Positions 14,404 through 24,082 are shown, counted from the stretch's first letter. The stretch is DNA of 45,890 nt from Actinomycetota bacterium (GCA_009919275.1 RGCG01000009.1:1-45890), one strand, 5' to 3'. Numbers and translations: made by a program. Notes: generated by a model not told the origin, from the letters alone.

Positions 14404-17079
14404 GTGCCTTTTGTCTACGCCTTCGACCACAAACATCGCCGAGCCCCCAAGGAAATGAAGGACCTCCTCGGAGGCAAGGGAGCCAACCTTGCCGAGATGA
14501 TGAGTGTCCTCAAGCTGCCGGTGCCGCACGGTTTCACCGTCACCACCGACGCCTGCCGCGCCTACATGAAAGGCGGATGGCCAAAGGTTCTCGATGCCGA
14601 GGTCGCAAAGAACGTGACGGCTCTCGAAAAGAAGATGGGTCGCAAGTTGGGCGACGCCGCCGACCCGTTGTTGGTGTCTGTGCGCTCGGGCGCCAAGTTC
14701 TCGATGCCGGGAATGATGGACACGGTTCTCAACCTGGGTCTGAACGACAAGACCGTCGTCGGTCTTGCCAAGAACAGCGATGAGCGCTTCGCCTACGACA
14801 GCTACCGCCGCTTCATCTCGATGTACGGGCGCATCGTCCTTGGTCTCGAAGGTGAAGAGTTCGAACACGAACTCACCAAGGCACGTCAGGCTGCGGGCGC
14901 CGCATCCGACGCCGACATTCCGGCACCGGCACTGAAGACGCTCTGCGAGACATACAAGAAGATCGTCCAGGTGCACACGGGCAAGCCCTTTCCCCAAGAC
15001 CCCACGAAGCAGCTCCGCGGAGCCATCGAGGCGGTGTTCCGGTCGTGGAACGGTCCGCGCGCCATCGCCTACCGCGTGCGCGAGAAAATCAGCCACGACC
15101 TCGGCACGGCCGTCAACGTGCAGGCCATGGTGTTCGGAAACCGCGACAACAACTCGGGCACCGGTGTCGGCTTCACGCGCAACGCTGCAACGGGTGACAA
15201 CAAGCCCTACGGCGACTTTCTCGTCAACGCCCAGGGTGAAGACGTCGTTGCGGGTATCCGCAACACCGAAGATCTCGACGCGCTGAAGAAGCATTTCCCG
15301 AAGGTGCACGCCGAGCTGTTGGTCATCTTCGACCGTCTCGAGCGCCACTACAAAGACATGTGCGACACCGAATTCACCATCGAACAGGGCAAGTTGTGGA
15401 TGCTCCAGACTCGTGTCGGCAAGCGCACCGGCGCGGCCGCATTGAAGATGGCCGTCGACATGACCAAGTCGAATGGCAAGGGCAAGAAGACCTGGAAGAT
15501 CTCGCAAAAAGAAGCGGTGATGCGCGTCACCGCCGATCACCTCGACCAGGTGCTCCACCCGCAGTTTGCAAACAAGGGCGTTGTGCTGACCAAGGGTCTT
15601 GCCGCATCGCCGGGTGCGGCGGTCGGCAAGGTGTATTTCACTGCAGACGACGCGGCTGATGCCGCCGATGCCGGTGAAGACGTCATCCTTGTTCGCAACG
15701 AAACCAGCCCCGAAGACGTGCACGGAATGATGGTGTCGAAGGGCATCCTCACCGCGCGCGGTGGGCTCGTGAGCCACGCTGCCGTCGTGGCCCGTGGATG
15801 GGGAACCCCGGCCGTGGTCGGTGCCGAAGCAGTGCGTATCGAGGGCAAGTCGTTCTCGGTCGGTGGCGTCGTTGTGAAAGAAGGCGACGTCATCTCGATC
15901 GACGGCGGAACCGGCGAAGTAGTCGTTGGTGAGCTGAAGCTCGAGGCGGCAAAGCCCCCGAAGGAATTCGACATCATCTTGAAGTGGGCCGACCAGATCC
16001 GCAAGGGCAAGCTCGCGGTTCGCGCCAACGCCGACACCGGCGAAGACGCGAAGAACGCGCGCGAACTCGGTGCCGAAGGAATCGGTTTGTGCCGCACCGA
16101 GCACATGTTCCTTGCACCCGATCGTCTGCCCGTCGTGCGTCGCATGATCCTCGCCGACACGCCCGAGGCCGAGGCTGCCGCGCTCGAAGAACTGCGCAAG
16201 GTGCAAAAGGAAGACTTCGCGGCCATCTTCCGCGAAATGTCGGACTTGCCCGTCACGGTCCGTCTCCTCGATCCACCGTTGCACGAGTTCTTGCCGCGCG
16301 TCCAAGAGCTCGAGATCAAGAAGGCAACCGAAGGTCTCAGTCACGTTGAAGAGAAGTTGCTCGCCGCCGCCGAAAGCTGGTCGGAGTTCAACCCGATGAT
16401 CGGCACCCGAGGTGTACGTCTGGGCGTCATCAAGCCCGGTCTGTACGCCATGCAGGTGCGCGCCCTCCTCGAGGCCGCCGATCAGGTTGCGGCCGAGGGG
16501 TACAAGCCCGTCGCCGAAGTCATGATCCCGCTCACCGTCACACGCGAGGAACTTGCTCTCGCGCGTTCGTGGGTCGAGGAAGTACTGCGTGAAAACGCCA
16601 CCAAACCTGCGCCGAAGGCCAAGGGCAAGAAGGTGTCGCGTCCAAAGGTCACCATTGGCACCATGATCGAGACGCCGCGCGCCGCGGTTCGTGCCGATGA
16701 ACTGGCCGAGGTGTCCGACTTCTTCAGTTTCGGAACCAACGACCTCACGCAGCTCACGTTCGGTTTCAGTCGCGACGACGTCGAAAGCCGCATGATGCCG
16801 GCATATCTCGAGGCCGGGCTATTGAAGCGCAACCCGTTCGAGACCATCGACCAGACCGGTGTGGGCGAGCTCGTGCAGTTGGCCGCGCAGCGCGGTCGCA
16901 AGGTGAAGCGCGACCTGAAGCTGGGCGTCTGTGGTGAACACGGTGGTGACCCCGAGTCAATCGGTCTGTTCTATGCGGCCGGACTCAACTACGTCAGCTG
17001 CTCACCGTTCCGCGTCCCGATCGCACGACTGTCGGCCGCGCAAGCGGTTCTCGGCGGTCTCTCGGGCGACACGAAGTAG
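14404..17079 (+). CDS. ppdK: Pyruvate, phosphate dikinase
   Basis: An 891-residue enzyme interconverting pyruvate + ATP + Pi and PEP + AMP + PPi. The N-terminal ATP-grasp region has GGKGANLAEMM and MPGMMDTVLNLGLN. The swivelling domain has the phosphohistidine H458 in GGLVSHAAVVARGWG. The C-terminal PEP barrel has IGLCRTEHMF, MIGTRGVRLG, SFGTNDLTQLTFG and the catalytic Cys C866 in NYVSCSPFRVP. Length is normal for PPDK. The GTG 14404 start is chosen because VPFVYAFDH matches the family N-terminus and TAGACT lies 8 nt upstream; a TTG at 14365 is less likely. A Lys/Ala/Pro-rich insert (TKPAPKAKGKKVSRPK) lies in the last domain. Confidence 0.95.
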   Translation: MPFVYAFDHKHRRAPKEMKDLLGGKGANLAEMMSVLKLPVPHGFTVTTDACRAYMKGGWPKVLDAEVAKNVTALEKKMGRKLGDAADPLLVSVRSGAKFSMPGMMDTVLNLGLNDKTVVGLAKNSDERFAYDSYRRFISMYGRIVLGLEGEEFEHELTKARQAAGAASDADIPAPALKTLCETYKKIVQVHTGKPFPQDPTKQLRGAIEAVFRSWNGPRAIAYRVREKISHDLGTAVNVQAMVFGNRDNNSGTGVGFTRNAATGDNKPYGDFLVNAQGEDVVAGIRNTEDLDALKKHFPKVHAELLVIFDRLERHYKDMCDTEFTIEQGKLWMLQTRVGKRTGAAALKMAVDMTKSNGKGKKTWKISQKEAVMRVTADHLDQVLHPQFANKGVVLTKGLAASPGAAVGKVYFTADDAADAADAGEDVILVRNETSPEDVHGMMVSKGILTARGGLVSHAAVVARGWGTPAVVGAEAVRIEGKSFSVGGVVVKEGDVISIDGGTGEVVVGELKLEAAKPPKEFDIILKWADQIRKGKLAVRANADTGEDAKNARELGAEGIGLCRTEHMFLAPDRLPVVRRMILADTPEAEAAALEELRKVQKEDFAAIFREMSDLPVTVRLLDPPLHEFLPRVQELEIKKATEGLSHVEEKLLAAAESWSEFNPMIGTRGVRLGVIKPGLYAMQVRALLEAADQVAAEGYKPVAEVMIPLTVTREELALARSWVEEVLRENATKPAPKAKGKKVSRPKVTIGTMIETPRAAVRADELAEVSDFFSFGTNDLTQLTFGFSRDDVESRMMPAYLEAGLLKRNPFETIDQTGVGELVQLAAQRGRKVKRDLKLGVCGEHGGDPESIGLFYAAGLNYVSCSPFRVPIARLSAAQAVLGGLSGDTK

Positions 17080-17097
17080 CCGGATCGCTCCGCTCGA

Positions 17098-18084
17098 ATG
17101 ATCGCCACCTCGGAGTCGGGTTCCTTCGTTTCGATCGACGTCGGGGTGGGGGTCTGGGTTTTTCTCAGTGCTCTCATTGCTGCACTGTTGTTGATCGACC
17201 TACTGGTCGTTCACCGCAAGTCACACGTCATCACGACGCGTCGTGCCCTCATTGAGTCGATCGTGTGGATCTCGGTCGGTATCGGGTTCTCGTTCTTCGT
17301 TCTGGCGCAGTTTGGCGGCGAGGCAACGGGTGAGTACCTCAGCGCGTATCTCATCGAAAAGAGCCTCAGCATCGACAACGTGTTCGTGTGGTCGGTCATC
17401 CTCACGCACTACCGCGTCCCCGAGCAATACCAACACAGGGTGCTCTTCTGGGGCATTTTCGGTGCGCTGGCCATGCGGCTCGGGTTCATCCTCGCCGGCG
17501 TCGCGGTGATCGAACGCTTCGAGTTCACGATGGTTCTCTTCGGGGCGTTCCTGTTGTGGACCGGGGCAAAACTCTTCAGGGGCGACGACGAATTCGACCC
17601 CGCCGAGAGCAAGCCGATGAAGGTGTTCCACCGATTCATCCCGAGCGTTGACCAGCTCGACGGTCAGAAACTGATCACGCGGCACCTTGGTCGTCGGGTC
17701 GCCACTCCGCTTCTCGCAGTGCTCGTGCTCATCGAGCTCACCGACCTCTTGTTTGCGGTCGACTCGGTGCCTGCGGTGCTCGCCATCAGTCGCGAACAAT
17801 TCATCGCATTCTCATCGAACGCCTTCGCGATTCTGGGGCTGCGTGCGCTCTACTTCGTTCTCGCCGATATTCGGCACCGTTTCGAGTACCTCGAGCAGGG
17901 GATCGCAGCGATCCTCGTCTTCGTCGGTGTGAAAATGTCGATCTCGCCGTGGTGGCACCTGCCGACATTCGTGTCGCTCGCCGTGATCGCGGTCATTCTC
18001 TTCGTGGCGATCATGTGGTCGCTGCGCCATACGCGTATTCACGCTCATCCCGCACCGCAGTGGCCCGACGAATCCACCCACTGA
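17098..18084 (+). CDS. TerC family integral membrane protein
   Basis: A 328-residue membrane protein of the TerC/Alx family, with about eight to nine hydrophobic segments. The acidic intramembrane motifs are SIDNVFVWSVI and ELTDLLFAVDSVPAVLAIS, as in the family. Such proteins are linked to tellurite resistance, pH response and manganese export. ATG 17098 lies 18 nt after the ppdK stop without a visible -10 box, so it may be read from the ppdK transcript. A 12-bp inverted repeat follows the stop codon. Confidence 0.88.
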   Translation: MIATSESGSFVSIDVGVGVWVFLSALIAALLLIDLLVVHRKSHVITTRRALIESIVWISVGIGFSFFVLAQFGGEATGEYLSAYLIEKSLSIDNVFVWSVILTHYRVPEQYQHRVLFWGIFGALAMRLGFILAGVAVIERFEFTMVLFGAFLLWTGAKLFRGDDEFDPAESKPMKVFHRFIPSVDQLDGQKLITRHLGRRVATPLLAVLVLIELTDLLFAVDSVPAVLAISREQFIAFSSNAFAILGLRALYFVLADIRHRFEYLEQGIAAILVFVGVKMSISPWWHLPTFVSLAVIAVILFVAIMWSLRHTRIHAHPAPQWPDESTH

Positions 18085-18087
18085 GGA

Positions 18088-18134
18088 TTCTCGGTGTGAT
18101 TCGACCCGCTTTTTGCAACATTTCACACCGAGAA
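18088..18134. repeat. 12-bp perfect inverted repeat between terC and dnaG
   Basis: TTCTCGGTGTGA (18088-18099) and TCACACCGAGAA (18123-18134) are exact reverse complements around a 23-nt spacer containing TTTTT. It starts 4 nt after the terC stop and ends 22 bp before the dnaG -10 box. It could be a terminator hairpin with a large loop or a dyad operator. No T-run follows the 3' arm, so a standard intrinsic terminator is doubtful. Confidence 0.6.
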
Positions 18135-18156
18135 CCCGTGAAGTTGGGAGCGGATC

Positions 18157-18162
18157 TACACT
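18157..18162 (+). promoter_or_regulatory. -10 box TACACT, leaderless dnaG promoter
   Basis: TACACT ends 6 nt before dnaG ATG 18169. Confidence 0.5.
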
Positions 18163-18168
18163 GCGCGC

Positions 18169-19926
18169 ATGGCGATTGCGGCCGATGACATCGAGGCGCT
18201 GCGCCAACGAATTTCCATCGTGGAAGTCGTTCAGGGTTACGTCGCCCTGCGTCGAGTGGGTCGCAATTGGGTCGGCCTGTGTCCGTTCCACGCCGAGAAG
18301 TCGGGTTCGTTCAACGTGCGCGAGGAAACGGCCCGCTACCGGTGTTTTGGATGCGGGGCATCCGGCGACATCTTTCGGTTCGTCCAGGACATCGAGCACG
18401 TCGATTTCGTCGGCGCGGTGGAATCCCTGGCGGGGAAGTACGGCTACCAGCTGACCTACACGTCGGGGACGGAATCCAAGGACCGTCAACGCCGAAAGAA
18501 ACTTGTCGAGGCGATGAAGGTTGCCGCCGATTGGTACCACGATCGACTGTTGAACGCGCCCGATGCGCGCGCCGCGCGCGACTACCTGCGTAGTCGCGGT
18601 CTCGCCGGCGACGTCGCACGGCAATTCCGACTCGGATGGGCACCCGACGACTGGGATGCCCTGTCGATCGCGCTTGCAAAGGAGCACGGGGTCACTCACG
18701 ACGTCTTGCGCGACTGCGGTCTTGCCTTCATGAACAAACGTGATCGGATGCAAGATGCGTTCCGCGCCCGCATTCTGTTTCCGATCGTTTCCGACACCGG
18801 CGACGTGCTTGCCTTCGGAGGCCGCATCCTGCCCGGCAGCACAGATCCGGCAAAGTACAAGAACTCTCCCGAGACGCCCATCTATTCGAAATCGCGGACG
18901 CTCTACGGCTTGAACTGGGCCAAGGCAGACATCGTGCGGGCCGACCAGGTGATCATCTGCGAGGGGTACACCGATGTCATCGGATTCCATCGTGCCGGAG
19001 TTCCCCGCGCGGTTGCGACGTGCGGAACCGCGCTCACCGAGGAACACGTGCGGATCCTCAAACGGTTCGCGAACAAGGTGGTCCTCGCATTCGATGCAGA
19101 CGCGGCGGGGCAGGGTGCAGCGGAGCGGTTCTATGAATGGGAGGCAAAGTACGAGGTGAGTGTCAGCGTCGCGCAGTTCCCGAAAGGAAAGGACCCGGGT
19201 GAATTGGCCCAGTCCGACCCCGAGGCCCTGCGTGCGGCGGTCGACGGAGCCCAGCCGTTCCTCGGCTTCCGCCTGCAGCGCGTGCTCGATGTGAACCCCG
19301 CCCGCACGCCCGAAGAGCGCGCACGCACCGCCGAGCGGGCGATCGCGGTCATCAATGAACACCCGAATGTGAACGTGCGCAAGATCTACGCCGGTCAGAT
19401 TGCGACCCACACGGGCCTTCCCGTCGGCGACGTGGTGCCGCGCGTCGAGCGACGTGAACGCAACCCTCGGATTGATGTCGCGGCGCCAGCCGCACCATCG
19501 GCGCGCGAGAACGCCGAATTTGCCGCGATTGCGATGTTGTTGCAGAGCTGGGATTCGATCGCCCCATGGCTGGTCGAGGAACTCTTTCCGACCGACGTGA
19601 TGCGCCGGGCCTTCGTTGCCGTGGCCGACTCGTCGGGTGCGGTCGAGGCCGCCATCGAGGCTGCCGACCCCGAGGCGCGCGAGGTCCTCGAACGTGCCGT
19701 CGTCGTCGATATCGAGGCAAACGGGCGTGCCGAAGCGTTCAACCTGATCTCCGCCGCGGTGCGTCGAGAACTCGCCGCTCGACGTGGTGTCACCGACCCG
19801 AACGTGTTGCGAGCCGACCGCGATGCTCGCCTGCATCTCGAGAAACTCGAATCACCCGAAGGTGATTCGGCAGCGGCATTTCTGCTGGGGTGGTTGCAGT
19901 CATCGGCGGTCGTCGACGACGCGTGA
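18169..19926 (+). CDS. dnaG: DNA primase
   Basis: A 585-residue replicative primase. The zinc-binding domain has C38-x2-H41 and C59-x2-C62 (CPFH and CFGC). The catalytic core carries FGGRIL, and the TOPRIM domain has E265 (IICEGYTDVIG) and D309/D311 (AFDADAAG). The C-terminal helicase-interacting region is divergent and slightly short. dnaG followed 59 nt later by a sigma-70 gene reproduces the classic dnaG-rpoD pairing, here with its own promoter between. ATG 18169 is set by the -10 box and by the conserved start. Confidence 0.96.
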   Translation: MAIAADDIEALRQRISIVEVVQGYVALRRVGRNWVGLCPFHAEKSGSFNVREETARYRCFGCGASGDIFRFVQDIEHVDFVGAVESLAGKYGYQLTYTSGTESKDRQRRKKLVEAMKVAADWYHDRLLNAPDARAARDYLRSRGLAGDVARQFRLGWAPDDWDALSIALAKEHGVTHDVLRDCGLAFMNKRDRMQDAFRARILFPIVSDTGDVLAFGGRILPGSTDPAKYKNSPETPIYSKSRTLYGLNWAKADIVRADQVIICEGYTDVIGFHRAGVPRAVATCGTALTEEHVRILKRFANKVVLAFDADAAGQGAAERFYEWEAKYEVSVSVAQFPKGKDPGELAQSDPEALRAAVDGAQPFLGFRLQRVLDVNPARTPEERARTAERAIAVINEHPNVNVRKIYAGQIATHTGLPVGDVVPRVERRERNPRIDVAAPAAPSARENAEFAAIAMLLQSWDSIAPWLVEELFPTDVMRRAFVAVADSSGAVEAAIEAADPEAREVLERAVVVDIEANGRAEAFNLISAAVRRELAARRGVTDPNVLRADRDARLHLEKLESPEGDSAAAFLLGWLQSSAVVDDA

Positions 19927-19939
19927 CGAGTCGTGTCAT

Positions 19940-19965
19940 TTGACGCCCGCGTTTCGTTCTAGTCT
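19940..19965 (+). promoter_or_regulatory. Candidate promoter of the sigma factor gene
   Basis: TAGTCT (19960-19965) with a TTGACG hexamer at 19940-19945; the 14-bp spacer is short. The predicted transcription start is about 19972, which is itself an ATG out of frame with the sigma gene. Confidence 0.42.
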
Positions 19966-19971
19966 TGGGGC

Positions 19972-19985
19972 ATGGGGGAGTGGGC

Positions 19986-19995
<10 letters not shown>
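19972..19995 (+). other. Candidate leaderless leader peptide (7 codons) overlapping the sigma factor start
   Basis: ATG 19972 lies exactly 6 nt after TAGTCT, the spacing seen for leaderless genes here. It reads Met-Gly-Glu-Trp-Ala-Trp-Pro and stops at TAG 19993-19995. The sigma factor ATG 19986 lies inside it in another frame, and the GGGGGAG that would serve as its ribosome site is also inside. Two of seven codons are Trp. Translation is predicted, not shown. Confidence 0.3.
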
Positions 19996-20912
<917 letters not shown>

Positions 20913-20947
20913 TTTCCCGACCCCGCTGCTAGCCTGCGCGATGCCCT

Positions 20948-21020
20948 TCGGGGGTAGCTCAGTTGGCAGAGCAACGGACTGTTAATCCGTCGGTCGTGGG
21001 TTCGAGCCCCACCCCCCGAG
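20948..21020 (+). tRNA. tRNA-Asn(GTT)
   Basis: A complete cloverleaf: acceptor TCGGGGG pairs with CCCCCGA, D arm GCTCAGTTGGCAGAGC, anticodon stem ACGGA/TCCGT with loop CTGTTAA (anticodon GTT), T arm GTGGG-TTCGAGC-CCCAC, discriminator G. CCA is not encoded (GCA follows). Confidence 0.95.
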
Positions 21021-21021
21021 C

Positions 21022-21046
21022 ATAGGTTCGATCCCTACCTGGCCTA
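21022..21046 (+). pseudogene. Possible decayed tRNA 3' remnant
   Basis: Directly after tRNA-Asn the sequence shows a T-arm-like hairpin (TAGG-TTCGATC-CCTA) followed by seven bases CTGGCCT and an A in the discriminator position. No matching 5' half is present. It differs from the tRNA-Asn 3' end, so it is not a duplication of it. Chance resemblance is possible. Confidence 0.35.
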
Positions 21047-21087
21047 CTGCTCGTCGTCGCAACGACCGCCAATGACCGTTTCGTCTG

Positions 21088-22047
21088 TCAGCCGATGGCT
21101 TGTGCGATTTCGTGGAAGAGCGGAATACCGATCGCCAAGTTGAACGGGAACGTCATGCCGAGCGCTGCACCGAGCGACAAACCCACGTCGGCCTCGGGCA
21201 GACCCACCCGCACGGCTGCCGGCGCTGCGATGTAGCTGGCGCTCGCCGCCATGGCGCCGAGTACTGCGGCGCCGCCCACCGACAAACCGGCGAGGGTGCC
21301 GCCGAGAACGCCGACGGTGCCGAAAATGAGGGGCATGCCGATCGCAAAGACGAGCAGTTTCGGTCCGACGGCCTTCAGGGTCCGCAGGCGCTGGGCAGCA
21401 AGGGTGCCGAGGTCGAGCAGGAAGAGAACGAGCACCCCCGCGAAGAGATCGCGGAAGAGCGGCTCGACCTTTTCGATGCCCTTCTGATTGGCGAAACACC
21501 CGATGACGAGTCCCCCGACCAACAAGACGATGCTTTTCCCGGTGACGACCTCATGGACGGCCGACTTCAAATCGCGCCCACCCAGCGCCCGACTGGCGAT
21601 GACCATTGCGACAATGATTCCGGGAATCTCGAGCAGTGCGACGAGTGCGGGCAGGTAACCCTCATCAAGAGTGCCTGCGGCGCGGGTGAATGTTTCCGCC
21701 GCGGAAAAAGTGACCGCCGAGACCGAGCCATAGTGGGCGGCGATCGACGCCGCGTCGGCGACGTTGAGTCCGACGAAACGGCGCGCCACCTGGTACGCGA
21801 CGAAGGGAACCGTCAGCCCTATGGCGAGGGTGACGACGGTTGGCGCGGCAATGTCGCCGAGAGCAGCGTCGCGCAGCTCGATTCCGCCCTTCAGGCCGAT
21901 TGCAAAAAGCAGATAGGTCGAGAGCAACGACGTCACCGCTTCGGGGAACCGGAGGTCGCTGCGGAACAGCGTGGCGACGAGGCCGAGGGCAAAAGCGAGA
22001 ACCGCGGGCGACCCGAGGTTCAGGCTGACAAGTTCAGAGATCGACAC
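21088..22047 (-). CDS. Sodium-dependent bicarbonate permease (SbtA family)
   Basis: A 319-residue membrane protein with about ten hydrophobic segments. The SbtA hallmarks are AAHYGSVSAVTFSAAETF in the first half and ASASYIAAPAAVRVGLPEAD in the second, the two inverted-repeat crossover loops. The family imports bicarbonate with sodium. No SbtB-type PII gene is adjacent. GTG 22047 is preceded by TAAATT at 8 nt and a well-spaced TTGATT -35 box, plus a dyad, so it appears to be a regulated single-gene unit. It may supply bicarbonate to carboxylases; the physiological role is inferred. Confidence 0.88.
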   Translation of the reverse strand: MSISELVSLNLGSPAVLAFALGLVATLFRSDLRFPEAVTSLLSTYLLFAIGLKGGIELRDAALGDIAAPTVVTLAIGLTVPFVAYQVARRFVGLNVADAASIAAHYGSVSAVTFSAAETFTRAAGTLDEGYLPALVALLEIPGIIVAMVIASRALGGRDLKSAVHEVVTGKSIVLLVGGLVIGCFANQKGIEKVEPLFRDLFAGVLVLFLLDLGTLAAQRLRTLKAVGPKLLVFAIGMPLIFGTVGVLGGTLAGLSVGGAAVLGAMAASASYIAAPAAVRVGLPEADVGLSLGAALGMTFPFNLAIGIPLFHEIAQAIG

Positions 22048-22055
22048 GAAGGTGT

Positions 22056-22084
22056 AATTTATGACATTGAAAACCTGAAATCAA
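22056..22084 (-). promoter_or_regulatory. sbtA-like gene promoter with -35 and -10
   Basis: Minus strand: -35 TTGATT (22084-22079), 17-bp spacer, -10 TAAATT (22061-22056), then 8 nt to GTG 22047. This is the best two-box promoter in the window and implies a leaderless mRNA. Confidence 0.58.
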
Positions 22085-22094
22085 ATACAGGTTT
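22071..22094. promoter_or_regulatory. Inverted repeat, candidate operator over the sbtA -35 box
   Basis: AAACCTG (22071-22077) and CAGGTTT (22088-22094) form a perfect 7-bp dyad with a 10-bp AT-rich centre that contains the -35 box. The position suits a repressor or LysR-type site. Confidence 0.45.
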
Positions 22095-22113
22095 CTGAAG
22101 TCGTCTCCCCGTG

Positions 22114-22515
22114 TCAGAGGTTCTGGGATCGCTGCGATTCGACCGCGATCTTCAGAATCACGCGGCCCTTCTGAATGGGCATCGCGTAGGGGCCACCCGT
22201 GTATCGCATCGAGCAGGCATCGATGTGATCGTGCGCTTCCTTGCCCGCCACCTCGGCGACGAATCGCCCCCGGACCTCGGCATACGCATAGGGGTTGTCG
22301 GCTTGCCACATCGCGACGGTCACTATCGGGTTCGCCTTGATGGAGTCGTACTTGATGCGACCGAGATCGGTGTTGATGAGGATGTGGTCTTCATCGGCAT
22401 CAACCCACATCACGTGGCTGGCGATTCGGCCACTCGGCAACATGAACGACAATGTCCCGAAGTTCTTCCCTTGGGCAAGTTCGCGGATGGCAGGCTCGAG
22501 TTTCTTGAAGGTCAT
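22114..22515 (-). CDS. PPOX-class F420/flavin-dependent protein
   Basis: A 133-residue split-barrel protein of the pyridoxamine-oxidase-like superfamily, of the kind annotated as PPOX-class F420-dependent. Typical segments are FGTLSFMLPSGRIASHVMWVDAD, HILINTDLGRIKYDSIKANP and YAEVRGRFVAEV. Cofactor (F420 or FMN) and substrate are not determined. ATG 22515 is 9 nt after the acyl-CoA synthetase stop, so the two are probably one transcript. Confidence 0.82.
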   Translation of the reverse strand: MTFKKLEPAIRELAQGKNFGTLSFMLPSGRIASHVMWVDADEDHILINTDLGRIKYDSIKANPIVTVAMWQADNPYAYAEVRGRFVAEVAGKEAHDHIDACSMRYTGGPYAMPIQKGRVILKIAVESQRSQNL

Positions 22516-22524
22516 GGCGCGACG

Positions 22525-24075
22525 CTACTGCGCCGCAGCCACCAAACGCTCGCGAAGCTCACGCTTCAGAATCTTGCCCGCACCCGACAATGGAAGTGGT
22601 TCGCTTTGAATCGTCCACGACTTCGGCACCTTGTACCCGGCGATCGTTTTTCGGGCGTGCACATCGAGGTCGGCCTCGGTTGCCGCACCCGGGGCGCACA
22701 CAACGAACGCATGTACCGCTTCACCCCAGATCTCGTGGGGCCTGCCAACGACGGCGACCTGCGTGACGCCAGGGAACGTCGCAATTGCGTTTTCGACTTC
22801 GAGCGAATAAACGTTCTCGCCACCCGAGACGATCATGTCCTTCACACGGTCGGCGAGAAAGACGTATCCCTGTTCGTTCATCCGACCCGCATCGCCCGAG
22901 CGGTACCAACCGTCGACCAGCGCGTGGGAGGTGGCGTCGGGCTTGTTCCAATACCCAAGCATCGCCGAGTCGCAACGGATCCACAGTTCCCCGACCTCGC
23001 CAACCGGCAGCGGCTCGGTGGTCTCGGGGTCGCGGATCTCAACTTCGACGCCGATGCATGGGCGACCGACCGACTTCAAGATGTTGCCGCCGACGCGGTG
23101 GTCGTAGGGCGTGAGTGCGCACACCGTTGCAGCGAACTCCGTCATGCCGTATGCCTGGAAGAAATTGAGATTCGGGTACAGCGACATGTAGCGGGCGAGT
23201 AACGCGTCGGGCATTGGTGCCGCGCCGTACCCCATCAATGTGAGCGATTCGAACATCGACGGTTCGAAATCGGGATGGTGCACGATGAGGCCGAACATCG
23301 TCGGAACACCGGCGATCGCGGTGATGCGGTGGTCGCGCACCGCATTCATCACGGCCTTCGGCTCGAAGCCGGGCAGCAGGTAGACCGAGCCACCTGTGGG
23401 GATGAGGAGCGCCCAGGTCATGATGCTGCCGACGTGGAACAGGGGCATGAAGGCCAGGTACCGCCAGCCCGGTTCGATGAGCATGCCCATCTGGCTGCGG
23501 TAGGTGATGAGCACGATCGCCTTTTGCGGAAGTATCACGCCCTTCGGCAGCCCGGTGGTGCCGCCGGTGTACATCAAGACCGCGGGCTGGTCGTCGTCGG
23601 GCTCGGCCGGAAGAGAACTCACGGGTTGGGCGTCGACCAGATCGTCGTAACGCAGGTCGTGAGGTGCATCGGCGTTGCCAATGAGAACCACCGTGCGCAG
23701 GTGGTCAAGTCGCGGCCGGATCTCGGCAATCAGCGATGCGAACGTTGCATCGACGAACAACACCGTCGTACCCGAATCGTTCAGTATGTAGACGAACTCG
23801 TCGGCCGCCAGGCGGCTGTTCAGCGGGTTGATGATTGCCGTGCCGCACAGACACGCATGCCACAGTTCGATGTACTCGTGGCACGAGCCGGCGAGTACAC
23901 CCACACGATCGGCAGGCTGAACACCGAGGGTGCGCAGCGCTCCGATCAGTTGGGTCACACGGTCGATGTGCTGGCGATACGTGGCGTCGTAGCCACTTGC
24001 GAGGTCGATGAGTGCCCGCTCGTCGGCGAACATCAGACCGCGTTTCAAGATGCGCGAAAAGTTCAGTTCCCCCAC
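22525..24075 (-). CDS. Acyl-CoA synthetase / AMP-binding enzyme
   Basis: A 516-residue adenylate-forming enzyme that activates a carboxylic acid via acyl-AMP to the CoA thioester. Motifs are the P-loop YTGGTTGLPKG, the core segment FQAYGMTEFAATVC, GWYRSGDAG, DRVKDMIVSGGENVYS (hinge) and the catalytic Lys in GAGKILKREL. Substrate cannot be read from sequence; medium or long-chain, or aromatic, acids are possible. GTG 24075 is chosen since TAACCT ends 7 nt upstream and the length is typical. Longer frames run into the neighbouring DUF2231 gene. The PPOX gene follows. Confidence 0.88.
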   Translation of the reverse strand: MGELNFSRILKRGLMFADERALIDLASGYDATYRQHIDRVTQLIGALRTLGVQPADRVGVLAGSCHEYIELWHACLCGTAIINPLNSRLAADEFVYILNDSGTTVLFVDATFASLIAEIRPRLDHLRTVVLIGNADAPHDLRYDDLVDAQPVSSLPAEPDDDQPAVLMYTGGTTGLPKGVILPQKAIVLITYRSQMGMLIEPGWRYLAFMPLFHVGSIMTWALLIPTGGSVYLLPGFEPKAVMNAVRDHRITAIAGVPTMFGLIVHHPDFEPSMFESLTLMGYGAAPMPDALLARYMSLYPNLNFFQAYGMTEFAATVCALTPYDHRVGGNILKSVGRPCIGVEVEIRDPETTEPLPVGEVGELWIRCDSAMLGYWNKPDATSHALVDGWYRSGDAGRMNEQGYVFLADRVKDMIVSGGENVYSLEVENAIATFPGVTQVAVVGRPHEIWGEAVHAFVVCAPGAATEADLDVHARKTIAGYKVPKSWTIQSEPLPLSGAGKILKRELRERLVAAAQ

Positions 24076-24082
24076 GCGGGGC

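Noticed and set aside
14011-16344. 777-codon open frame antisense to ppdK
   Set aside because: It is the shadow of a high-GC gene; composition is His/Arg/Asp-rich, no family is recognised, and ppdK is fully supported on the other strand.
17812-19836. 674-codon open frame antisense to dnaG
   Set aside because: Same reason; it also crosses the terC end and the dyad upstream of dnaG.
20948-21046. tRNA-Asn as integration site with duplicated 3' end
   Set aside because: The fragment after it does not match the tRNA-Asn 3' sequence, and no integrase or mobile genes follow.
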